Positions 1 through 6,264 of a DNA stretch of 22,599 nucleotides are shown piece by piece. The DNA is taken from assembly GCA_049644265.1 (NCBI GenBank), contig JBARRO010000117.1:1-22599 (forward strand), read 5' to 3'. The stretch's first letter is position 1. The number at the start of each line of letters is the position of its first letter. The translations under genes were made by a program, and so were the position numbers. A model generated the notes under the pieces. That model saw only the letters and a list, made by a program, of their open reading frames with translations, had not been told where the DNA came from and made no database searches. This DNA comes from JBARRO01 sp049644265 (lineage in GTDB: Bacteria; Bacteroidota; Ignavibacteria; UBA10030).

Positions 1-121
1 ACCAACAACCCAAACAACTGAAAACGCTTTCGTTTCCTCTGAACCCAACTGTCAAACAAAAATTAGTCTACTTTCATTAGGCACTCAACCAGTAGGAAGT
101 ATAAGGAGTATGAGATGGGAG

Positions 122-219
122 GGTGAACAGTAAACAGTGAAGAGTAAATAGTGAATTGTGAATGGTAAAAAGTGAAAAGTGAAAAGTGAAAAGTGAAGAG
201 TAAAGAGTGAATCGTAAAA
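122..219. repeat. Heptamer array A1 (14 phased 7-bp units)
   Basis: Fourteen uninterrupted 7-bp units of pattern NGTRAAN (for example AGTGAAC, AGTAAAC, AGTGAAA) run in one phase across this stretch. The central GTRAA is constant and the flanking base varies. It lies upstream of ndk and is followed, after 34 bp, by a second heptamer array of different sequence. Read on the minus strand it gives meaningless open frames with a 7-residue period, so it is not coding. Function unknown. Confidence 0.9.
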
Positions 220-253
220 CAAGTAAAACCCGAAACCCTAAATCCTTAATTTT

Positions 254-300
254 CAATCTTCAACCTTCAATCTACAATCTTCAATCTACAATCGACAATT
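254..300. repeat. Heptamer array B1 (6 units plus a partial)
   Basis: Six phased heptamers of pattern CAAYCTN (CAATCTT, CAACCTT, CAATCTA, CAATCGA) are followed by a partial unit. The order array A then array B recurs upstream of the Nudix gene, where array B again has exactly six full units. Confidence 0.9.
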
Positions 301-342
301 CCTTAACCTTAACCTTAACCTTAACCTTAACCTCAACCTTAA
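301..342. repeat. Hexamer array (CCTTAA)7 abutting ndk
   Basis: Seven hexamers, six of them exact CCTTAA and one CCTCAA, directly follow array B1 and end 9 bp before the ndk start codon. The array fills the place where a ribosome binding site would be, and no Shine-Dalgarno sequence is visible. A copy-number change here would alter the ndk leader length, but nothing in the sequence shows that this happens. Confidence 0.9.
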
Positions 343-351
343 ACTTCTCCC

Positions 352-774
352 ATGTCTCCTGAACGCACTCTCGCAATCCTCAAACCCGACTGTGTACGAA
401 AAAATCTTCAGGGTGAAGTTCTCGCCCGCATTCAAAAGGCAGGATTCAAAGTCCTGGGCTTCAAGCAGCTCCATCTGACCAAAGAAACGGCAGGCGCATT
501 CTATGCTGTCCATAAGGGCCGGCCTTTCTACGACGGGCTGGTCGAGTTCATGTCGAGCGGACCTTGCGTCCCCATTGCCCTGGAAAAACAGAACGCTGTC
601 GCGGATTTCCGTAAGCTCATCGGCGCCACAGACCCGAAGGATGCCGCTGAAGGAACGATCCGGAAAGTCTACGCCGATAACAAAGGGGAGAATATTGTGC
701 ACGGATCAGACTCTCCGGAGAACGGACGCATCGAAGTAGCCTTTTTCTTTTCGGAGAGAGAGTTGGTGGGGTAG
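352..774 (+). CDS. ndk: Nucleoside diphosphate kinase
   Basis: The enzyme transfers the gamma phosphate of ATP to nucleoside diphosphates through a phospho-histidine and balances (d)NTP pools in the cytosol. The 140-residue protein has the usual full length. It shows the N-terminal TLAILKPD segment with Lys11, the KGRPFY segment near residue 55, and the active-site motif NIVHGSDS with His117. Arg104 (GTIRK) and Asn114 match the nucleotide-binding positions of the family. The ATG at 352 is the only good start and gives the standard N-terminus. There is no Shine-Dalgarno sequence; the leader is a CCTTAA repeat. The gene appears monocistronic, with long repeat arrays on both sides. The identification is secure. 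Confidence 0.97.
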   Translation: MSPERTLAILKPDCVRKNLQGEVLARIQKAGFKVLGFKQLHLTKETAGAFYAVHKGRPFYDGLVEFMSSGPCVPIALEKQNAVADFRKLIGATDPKDAAEGTIRKVYADNKGENIVHGSDSPENGRIEVAFFFSERELVG

Positions 775-835
775 GGAGTCAATGAGCAATGAACAATGAG
801 TGGCGAGAGGTGAGTAGTGAATGGTACTAGCGGAT

Positions 836-961
836 AGTGAAACGTGAAAAGTGAACAGTAAACAGTGAAAAGTGAATGGTGAATCGTAAATAGTGAAAGG
901 TGAACAGTAAACAGTGAATGGTAAATAGTGAATCGTAAATCGTGAATAGTGAAACATGAAA
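836..961. repeat. Heptamer array A2 (18 phased 7-bp units)
   Basis: Eighteen consecutive 7-bp units fit NGTRAAN in unbroken phase, apart from a final ATGAA unit. Degenerate copies reach back to about 780, just after the ndk stop. It belongs to the same family as the array at 122-219 but has four more units, so the two loci differ in copy number. Together with array B2 it occupies nearly the whole gap between ndk and the Nudix gene. Confidence 0.9.
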
Positions 962-991
962 GGACCACCTACCACCCAACACTTTCATCCA

Positions 992-1033
992 CAACATTCA
1001 ATTTTCAATCTACAATCTTCAATTGACAATCTA
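992..1033. repeat. Heptamer array B2 (6 units)
   Basis: Six phased units of pattern CAAYNTN (CAATCTA, CAATCTT, CAATTGA and similar) lie 30 bp after array A2 and end 16 bp before the Nudix ATG. It is the counterpart of the array at 254-300. Confidence 0.88.
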
Positions 1034-1049
1034 CATCGAAAATCTCCTC

Positions 1050-1583
1050 ATGTCTCTCCCGAAGTGGAAAAAGCTTTCCGAATCCGTCGTCCAGAAGAAT
1101 CCCTGGTGGGAATACCGCAAGGATCGTTTTGAACTTCCGAATGCCAGGCAGGGAGATTACCACTACGTCCACACCAATGGTTCGAGCCTTATTGTGCCGG
1201 TCCTGAATGACGGCAGGCTTGTCCTCGTCAATCAATACCGTTACCTCAACGGCAAAGAGAGCCTCGAGTTTCCCTGCGGCGGAGTCAAGGATGGATCCTC
1301 GTTCGATCAAACAGCCGGAGAGGAGCTTGCAGAAGAGGCGGGATTCTCTGCGCGGGTTTGGCAGATCGTGGGAGAATTCAATCCGTACAACGGTGTGACG
1401 GACGAGATCTGCAGGGTCTATATGGCAAAGGATCTTTTGAAGGTAAAGCAAAATCCGGATATGACCGAAGAGTTTGAGAAAGTGACTCTCACCCCGATTG
1501 AGATCGAGGCGAGGATCGTGTCCGGTGTCATTTGGGACGGAATGACAATTGCTGCCTGGGGGTTTGCGAAGAACTTCATATGA
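1050..1583 (+). CDS. Nudix hydrolase, ADP-ribose pyrophosphatase-like
   Basis: Predicted Nudix hydrolase that cleaves a nucleoside diphosphate linked to another moiety; the overall sequence resembles the ADP-ribose pyrophosphatase group, but the substrate cannot be fixed from sequence. The Nudix box spans residues 77-99 (from the second residue of CGGVK to EELAEEAGF). It keeps the metal-binding acidic cluster Glu92, Glu95 and Glu96. It departs from the consensus in two places: Ser83 replaces the first Glu and Glu91 replaces the Arg. A TTG at 1023 is in frame but sits inside the heptamer array, so the ATG at 1050, giving 177 residues, is preferred. No Shine-Dalgarno sequence precedes it. It may be cotranscribed with ndk across 275 bp of repeats, but nothing shows this. 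Confidence 0.88.
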   Translation: MSLPKWKKLSESVVQKNPWWEYRKDRFELPNARQGDYHYVHTNGSSLIVPVLNDGRLVLVNQYRYLNGKESLEFPCGGVKDGSSFDQTAGEELAEEAGFSARVWQIVGEFNPYNGVTDEICRVYMAKDLLKVKQNPDMTEEFEKVTLTPIEIEARIVSGVIWDGMTIAAWGFAKNFI

Positions 1584-1617
1584 GCATGAAGGTGCAGGGG
1601 TGACAAAAAGCTGCGAA

Positions 1618-1649
1618 GGAGTAACGGGGAAACGGAGAGACAGGGTGAA
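1618..1649. repeat. Degenerate octamer array (4 units)
   Basis: Four 8-bp units (GGAGTAAC, GGGGAAAC, GGAGAGAC, AGGGTGAA) follow each other in phase in the 110-bp gap between the Nudix gene and the namZ-like gene. The units are too degenerate to be certain. It is listed because other gaps in this window carry comparable arrays with different unit lengths. Confidence 0.5.
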
Positions 1650-1693
1650 GAGCGAGGAAGATCATAAATTCAGTCGCTGAAACGGAGGTCAAA

Positions 1694-2920
1694 ATGAAAT
1701 GGAGTCGATGTCTTACGCTTCTGGTTTCTGCATGGATCACCCTTGCTTCGGGGCAGGTGAAGACCGGAGCCGACCTCCTTTTTGAGAAGTATTTCTCTCT
1801 CGTCGAGGGAAAACGCGTTGGGTTGGTGACGAACCACTCCGCGCTGCTTTCCGACGGACGTCATCTCGCCGATGTACTGGCTGAAAGCAAGAACACGACC
1901 CTCCGAGTTCTCTTTGGGCCCGAGCATGGGATTCGTGGAGACGCACCGGATGGAAGAACCGTCCAGCATGGCGTGGATACGAAGACCGGCCTCCCGGTGT
2001 ATTCGCTCTACGGTAAGATCAACAAACCCACCCCGGAAATGTTGAAGGATGTCGACGTCCTTGTCTATGATATTCAGGATGTCGGAGTGCGGTTCTACAC
2101 GTTTGAGAGCACGCTTGCGCTTGCCATGGAGGGTGCGGCAGAAAAGGGAATACCGTTTGTCGTTCTTGATCGGCCCAATCCGATCCGCGGTACATGGGTG
2201 GAAGGTTTCATTCGGACTGACTCGCTCCGGTCGTTTGTCGGTCTCAACCCGACGCCGATTGCGCACGGAATGACCGTCGGAGAACTCGCGACGATGTTCA
2301 ACGAGGAGGGATGGCTCAAAAACGGAATCAAGGCGAAGCTTACGGTCGTGAAGATGGAAGGTTGGAAAAGAGAAATGTGGATGGATGAAACCGGATTGAA
2401 ATGGGTGAAGCCGTCGCCCAACATGGCGACACTCCAAACAGCCATTGTGTATCCGGGAACATGTCTCATTGAAGGGACGAACATTTCAGAGGGGCGTGGC
2501 AGCGACCGCCCGTTTGAGTACCTGGGCGCACCCTATGTCGACGGGAAAAGGCTGGCAGACACCCTGAACACGTACAAGCTCGAAGGAGTGCAGTTTGAAC
2601 CGACTGAGTTTACGCCTGCGGAGATTCCCAATGTGACGAACAATCCGAAACACAAAGGGCAAAAATGCTCCGGCATTTTCGTGAGGGTATCAGACCGAAA
2701 CGCATTCCAACCGGTGAAGACTGCCGTGTACATCCTTTCTGCTGCAAAACGTCTCTTTCCGAATCATTTTCAATGGAGAGGGAGCATCGACCGGCTGGCG
2801 GGGACGACGAAACTTCGGGTGGCCATCGACAGCGGAATCTCGGCTGCAACGATCGCTGCAATGTGGGGAGACGATGTGGCTGGATTCAACAAGATTCGTT
2901 CTAAATACCTGCTTTACTAG
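1694..2920 (+). CDS. namZ: Secreted DUF1343 protein, NamZ-type exo-beta-N-acetylmuramidase
   Basis: Family members (DUF1343, glycoside hydrolase family 171) remove N-acetylmuramic acid from the non-reducing end of peptidoglycan fragments. The protein is 408 residues, close to the family norm. A Sec signal peptide occupies residues 1-20 (MKWSRC followed by a hydrophobic run ending ASG-Q), so it acts outside the cytosol; there is no lipobox. Family hallmarks are GLVTNHSAL (43-51), LFGPEHGIRGDAPDG (73-87), DVLVYDIQDVGVRFYTFEST (121-140), VVLDRPNPIRG (156-166) and EGTNISEGRGSDRPFEYLG (260-278). A GGAGG at 1684-1688, 5 bp before the ATG, fixes the start. The convergent downstream neighbour is a NagZ-like glycosidase that would supply its substrate by removing GlcNAc. 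The symbol rests on family membership and this context. Confidence 0.9.
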   Translation: MKWSRCLTLLVSAWITLASGQVKTGADLLFEKYFSLVEGKRVGLVTNHSALLSDGRHLADVLAESKNTTLRVLFGPEHGIRGDAPDGRTVQHGVDTKTGLPVYSLYGKINKPTPEMLKDVDVLVYDIQDVGVRFYTFESTLALAMEGAAEKGIPFVVLDRPNPIRGTWVEGFIRTDSLRSFVGLNPTPIAHGMTVGELATMFNEEGWLKNGIKAKLTVVKMEGWKREMWMDETGLKWVKPSPNMATLQTAIVYPGTCLIEGTNISEGRGSDRPFEYLGAPYVDGKRLADTLNTYKLEGVQFEPTEFTPAEIPNVTNNPKHKGQKCSGIFVRVSDRNAFQPVKTAVYILSAAKRLFPNHFQWRGSIDRLAGTTKLRVAIDSGISAATIAAMWGDDVAGFNKIRSKYLLY

Positions 2921-2969
2921 GAGTTCATAAGGAGTTTGGAGCGACAGAAGGCACAAAATTCACAAAACG

Positions 2970-2996
2970 TTTTGCGCCCTTTGAGCCTTTTGTGGC
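2970..2996. repeat. Nonamer array between convergent namZ and nagZ
   Basis: Three phased 9-bp units, TTTTGCGCC, CTTTGAGCC and TTTTGTGGC, lie in the 80-bp gap between the two convergent genes. A nearby CACAAAA at 2961-2967 could pair with the TTTTGTG of the last unit. I see no classical hairpin with a T-tract, so a terminator role is unproven. Confidence 0.55.
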
Positions 2997-3000
2997 AAAC

Positions 3001-4689
3001 TCACTTCTTTTCAATCCCATCTCCGAATTTCATAGTCTTCGAAATCGTCACCGGCAATTTTCCCCCAAACCCTGACCTGCCAAATAATGCCTCCGCTGCA
3101 GTCTGCTGTAATGCCTTAGCGTTATCGTAAGCGCAGACATACGTTGAAACGAACGGCAACGAAGATCCGATGTACGGGTTCCCGAACGACACCACGACCA
3201 CCTTTACATTGGCCAGTGCCATCTGTTCGATGAACGCCCGCTGGCTGGCGGGCAGACCGACGGTTCCGCTGCCGAGGAAGATGCGTACATAGGCGGCAAT
3301 CACAACCACATCCGATTGTCTTGCGAGATCAAGAGCGCGTTGAGTGTCCAGGTCGGTGATGGTTTCGGGGAGGTTGAATTGAGTAATCCTGGGGCTGATA
3401 TTGCTCAGTTCAGAAGGAAAGGAGACAAGGGTTCGGGACATCATCGCGTTTCCTCCCGAATTATTCATCGTTACCACGAGCACATGCTGGCCGATGTTCA
3501 GAGGGAGAAGCTTACCGTCGTCTTTGACCAGGGTGAGACACTTTGCCGCGATTTGTTTTGCCTCGTTGTAGTTTGCCTCTGTCCCCACGAGCCCCGGAAT
3601 CTTTTCCACATCAACTGATCGATTCTTCTGCAATCCGACACAGGTCTTGGCCCGCAGGATTCTTCGAACCGACTGATTGATCCTCTCGACTGAAACATCC
3701 CCACTTTGGACTGCATTCTTCAGAGTTTCAAACGATGTTTGAGGATTTGGCGGCCAGAGGAGAATGTCGCATCCCGCCTGGATCGTCCGTAATGACGCCT
3801 CTTCCGAGGTATATCGGGAGGTGAGTCCGCCCATGACCATGGCATCGGGAAAGATGATGCCGTCAAATCCAAGGCGGCCCCGCAAGAGCAGTGTCAGCGC
3901 ATTCCTTGAAAACGTCGCGGGAATAGTGTCATTATCGAGGGCTTTCACCCAGAGGTGAGCGGACATGATGCAGGCCGGGGGATTCTTCTTTAAGACCTCC
4001 GTGTACGGCAGCAACTCGAGGGAATCCATTTCCGCAGAATTCCCTTCGATGATTCCGAGTCTCGAGTGTGAATCGACCGAAGTATTGCCATGGCCGGGGA
4101 AGTGCTTCCCCGTCGCAAGAATTCCATTCTGTTGATATCCGCGGATTGCCGCCTCCGCAAGTCCGGCAACGAGGGTCGGGTCCTCTCCGTAGGAGCGAAT
4201 GTTGATGACCGGGTTATCCGGGTTGTTGTTGACATCCATTACGGGCGCGAAGTTCACATGGACGCCAATCGCGCGCGCCTCCTTCGCGGTTAACGCCGCG
4301 GCACGGTAAGCAAGCTCCGGGTCTCGGGACGCCCCGAGCGCCATATTAATCGGCAAATCCGTCGCTCCGTCAACGTGCGTGCCGGCTCCTTTTTCGAAAT
4401 CCGCGGCAATAAGCAAAGGGTACTTCGACGCCTGCTGGAGTGCGTTCAGCTCCCGGGCGATTCTCACGGCTTCCGACTTGGCAAACCAGAATCCGCCGAC
4501 GTGATATTTCTCGATGAGCTCTTTCGACTCGTCGAGGTAGAGATGTGGCGGCATGATGAGCTGGCCGATCTTCTCGTCGAGCGACATCGACGCAAGTGTT
4601 TGCTCGACCCAGACCGAATCAACGGGGAGGAGTTGTGCGTCGAGGGAGAAAACAGAAAAGAGAGAGAGAAAGCAGAGTGACGATTTCAC
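3001..4689 (-). CDS. nagZ: Secreted family 3 glycoside hydrolase, NagZ-type beta-N-acetylglucosaminidase
   Basis: Predicted to remove N-acetylglucosamine from the non-reducing end of peptidoglycan fragments. The protein is 562 residues. A short Sec signal peptide (MKSSLCFLSLFSVFSLDA) leads into the GH3 TIM barrel (about 25-350). The NagZ signature KHFPGHGNTSVDSH is at 195-208 and contains the Asp206/His208 acid-base dyad. The likely nucleophile is Asp282 in IIFPDAMVMGG, where most relatives have SDD. A C-terminal alpha/beta domain follows (about 380-560), as in the longer Gram-positive and Bacteroidota enzymes rather than the short cytosolic enterobacterial NagZ. The start is a GTG at 4689, with an in-frame TGA two codons upstream, so no longer form exists. 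It converges on the namZ-like gene, its functional partner. Confidence 0.9.
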   Translation of the reverse strand: MKSSLCFLSLFSVFSLDAQLLPVDSVWVEQTLASMSLDEKIGQLIMPPHLYLDESKELIEKYHVGGFWFAKSEAVRIARELNALQQASKYPLLIAADFEKGAGTHVDGATDLPINMALGASRDPELAYRAAALTAKEARAIGVHVNFAPVMDVNNNPDNPVINIRSYGEDPTLVAGLAEAAIRGYQQNGILATGKHFPGHGNTSVDSHSRLGIIEGNSAEMDSLELLPYTEVLKKNPPACIMSAHLWVKALDNDTIPATFSRNALTLLLRGRLGFDGIIFPDAMVMGGLTSRYTSEEASLRTIQAGCDILLWPPNPQTSFETLKNAVQSGDVSVERINQSVRRILRAKTCVGLQKNRSVDVEKIPGLVGTEANYNEAKQIAAKCLTLVKDDGKLLPLNIGQHVLVVTMNNSGGNAMMSRTLVSFPSELSNISPRITQFNLPETITDLDTQRALDLARQSDVVVIAAYVRIFLGSGTVGLPASQRAFIEQMALANVKVVVVSFGNPYIGSSLPFVSTYVCAYDNAKALQQTAAEALFGRSGFGGKLPVTISKTMKFGDGIEKK

Positions 4690-4762
4690 AGTTCAAATCC
4701 AAAGAAAAACGTTCCGACGGCCGGAACACCCGCACTCTCATTGTGCTTCCAGTGATGCAGGC

Positions 4763-5929
4763 CTAGAGAGCGCTGAGCGCCTGTTTCAAATCCTCGATGA
4801 TGTCTTCCACATCCTCAATCCCCACCGAAATCCTCACCAGCCCATCCGTCACTCCGATCCTGTTCCGCTCTTCGGGAGGAACCGAAGCATGGGTCATTGT
4901 CGCCGGATGCGAAATGAGAGTCTCCACCCCCCCGAGACTCTCCGCGAGGGCACAAAGCCGGACACGCTTGAGGAACGTCTTCGCACTTTCCAGGCTTCCG
5001 AGGTCGAACGAAATCATACCACCGAATCCGTCCATCTGCGTCTTGGCGAGGTGGTGCTGGGGATGTGATATGAGGCCGGGATAGTTGACTTTTTTTACTT
5101 TCCGGTGGCTCTTAAGAAAGGTCGCCACTTCCATCGCGTTGGAGCAGGACCGGTCCATGCGGACAGCCAGGGTTTTGATCCCCCGGAGGCACATCCAGGC
5201 CTCGAACGGACTCATAATCCCGCCGGTGGATTTCTGGATAAAACGGAGCCTCTCAATCAGTTCGGGGTCATTGAGAACGAGCAGACCGCCGAGCATGTCG
5301 CTGTGGCCGTTGAGATACTTCGTCGCACTGTGCATGACAATGTCGATGCCGTGCTCGAGGGGCCTTTGGAGGTAGGGGCTTGCGAACGTATTGTCGACAA
5401 TTGAAACAATCTTCCGGGACCTGCAGATCTTCGCGATTCCTGTGAGGTCCGTAATTTCCATTGTCGGGTTGGTCGGCGTTTCGACGAAAACCATCCTGGT
5501 GTTCGGTCTGGCCGATTTCTTGACGATGTCCAAGTTCGTCGAATCGATAAACTCGAAATCGAGATTGTAGTTGCTCAGGATGAGCTTCCCAAGCCGATAG
5601 GTCCCGCCGTAGACATTTTTGGAAACGAGGACGTGATCTCCGGATTTCAGGAGATGGAAGATTGCCGAGATCGCGGCCATCCCGGATCCAAACGCCAGCC
5701 CTTCTTTCCCTCCCTCGAGGATTGCAATGTTGTTCTCGAGGACGGTCCTCGTCGGGTTCGAGACGCGGGCATATTCATACCCTTTGTTCACCCCCAACTC
5801 CTGCTGGACATACGTCGAAGTGAGGTGAACGGGAGTCATGATGGAGCCGGTGGTGGGGTCGGGCTCAATGGCTGCATGAACCACCTTCGTCGCTATGCGC
5901 GGATTGGAGCGGATTTCACGGATTTTCAC
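4763..5929 (-). CDS. PLP-dependent cystathionine gamma-lyase/gamma-synthase family enzyme
   Basis: This belongs to the Cys/Met metabolism PLP family. With a cystathionine beta-synthase gene upstream on the same strand, the most likely job is cystathionine gamma-lyase (cystathionine to cysteine, 2-oxobutyrate and ammonia). Gamma-synthase activity cannot be excluded from sequence. With a GTG start at 5929 the protein has 388 residues, the normal length. It shows YEYARVSNPTR (51-61, with the cross-subunit Tyr53 and Arg55), GSGMAA (81-86), VDNTFASPYLQRP (178-190) and SATKYLNGHSD (201-211), where Lys204 binds PLP. The reading frame stays open to an ATG at 6025, but the extra 32 residues (MLFVLYVSSVCSNQ...) are unlike the family and come from repeat-rich sequence. 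The GTG itself lies in a 10-bp repeat. An IS element separates it from its probable operon partner. Confidence 0.9.
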   Translation of the reverse strand: MKIREIRSNPRIATKVVHAAIEPDPTTGSIMTPVHLTSTYVQQELGVNKGYEYARVSNPTRTVLENNIAILEGGKEGLAFGSGMAAISAIFHLLKSGDHVLVSKNVYGGTYRLGKLILSNYNLDFEFIDSTNLDIVKKSARPNTRMVFVETPTNPTMEITDLTGIAKICRSRKIVSIVDNTFASPYLQRPLEHGIDIVMHSATKYLNGHSDMLGGLLVLNDPELIERLRFIQKSTGGIMSPFEAWMCLRGIKTLAVRMDRSCSNAMEVATFLKSHRKVKKVNYPGLISHPQHHLAKTQMDGFGGMISFDLGSLESAKTFLKRVRLCALAESLGGVETLISHPATMTHASVPPEERNRIGVTDGLVRISVGIEDVEDIIEDLKQALSAL

Positions 5930-5934
5930 GGATG
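5911..5934 (-). repeat. Decamer repeat overlapping the gamma-lyase start
   Basis: On the minus strand, about 2.4 copies of a 10-bp unit ATCCGTGAAA run through the start of the gamma-lyase gene. The chosen GTG start codon is part of one unit. A related array in the opposite orientation lies at 6201-6230. Confidence 0.6.
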
Positions 5935-6065
5935 CGATTCTCTGAATGAATTGGAAAATTAAGAGGAAGTGCCAGGGTTTGTTTTGGTTTGAACATACTG
6001 AAGACACATATAACACGAAGAGCAAATGCCACGATAAGATCCCGGGGTTTTTCCTAGTGTATCAG

Positions 6066-6090
6066 ACCCCCACTTACAACATGTGGGGGT
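6066..6090. repeat. Inverted repeat, 8-bp perfect stem
   Basis: ACCCCCAC at 6066-6073 is the exact reverse complement of GTGGGGGT at 6083-6090, with a 9-bp loop. It lies in the gap upstream of the gamma-lyase gene. There is no T-tract on either side, so it may be an extragenic hairpin rather than an intrinsic terminator. Confidence 0.7.
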
Positions 6091-6127
6091 GACGATACGA
6101 AGTATGAGCAAACAAATAGCCAATGTC

Positions 6128-6152
6128 ATTCCCGCATGTTTTAAGCGGGAAT
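6128..6152. repeat. Inverted repeat, 8-bp perfect stem (REP-like)
   Basis: ATTCCCGC at 6128-6135 and GCGGGAAT at 6145-6152 form a perfect 8-bp stem with a 9-base loop. Motifs of the form GTCATTCCCGC...GCGGGAATC are a familiar dispersed extragenic hairpin type in many bacterial genomes, so this is probably one copy of such a repeat. Confidence 0.65.
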
Positions 6153-6200
6153 CTGATTCCCTCAGGAAGAGAGGACCAGTCGGTCATTGCGACATCTCGT

Positions 6201-6230
6201 ATCCGTGGGTATCTGTGAGAATCCCTGCCT
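6201..6230 (+). repeat. Degenerate decamer repeat next to the IS
   Basis: Three 10-bp units, ATCCGTGGGT, ATCTGTGAGA and ATCCCTGCCT, share an ATCYSTG core. They belong to the same family as the array at 5911-5934 but in the opposite orientation. The last unit runs into the palindrome that the IS element has split. Confidence 0.5.
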
Positions 6231-6232
6231 GC

Positions 6233-6238
6233 CGGCAG
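6233..6238. repeat. IS target-site duplication, left copy
   Basis: CGGCAG immediately outside the left inverted repeat is identical to the six bases immediately outside the right one (7280-7285). Six bases is a typical duplication length for IS481-family elements. Confidence 0.85.
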
Positions 6239-6264
6239 TGTACTACTTCAGGGTTTCGGTAACA
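6239..6264 (+). repeat. IS terminal inverted repeat, left
   Basis: The sequence starts TGTACTACTTCAG and ends TTTCGGTAACA. It differs from the reverse complement of the right repeat at positions 5, 7, 14 and 15. The transposase stop codon (6243-6245) lies within it. Confidence 0.9.

Noticed and set aside
122..219. CRISPR array or telomere-like repeat
   Set aside because: The 7-bp units have no spacers and no long conserved repeat, and no cas gene is near. The CCTTAA hexamers at 301-342 resemble telomeric repeats only superficially and lie inside a chromosomal gene neighbourhood.
286..702. 138-codon minus-strand frame across ndk
   Set aside because: It is a shadow of ndk. Its C-terminus is an Arg-Leu run produced by the CCTTAA array.
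669..975. Two overlapping minus-strand frames of about 90-100 codons
   Set aside because: They are translations of the heptamer array (period of 7 residues, SLFTxHx-type pattern) and the end of ndk antisense. They have no protein-like composition.
1023..1049. TTG start for the Nudix gene
   Set aside because: It lies inside heptamer array B2 and adds nine residues unlike the family; the ATG at 1050 is better.
3316..3618. Plus-strand open frame inside the nagZ-like gene
   Set aside because: It is antisense to a gene with full catalytic motifs, has no ribosome binding site, and shows no recognisable domain.
5930..6025. N-terminal extension of the gamma-lyase gene to the ATG at 6025
   Set aside because: The 32 extra residues are unlike the family and derive from repeat-rich sequence. 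The GTG at 5929 gives the normal N-terminal length.
6066..6152. Rho-independent terminators
   Set aside because: Both hairpins have perfect stems but no adjacent T-tract on either strand, so they are listed as inverted repeats only.
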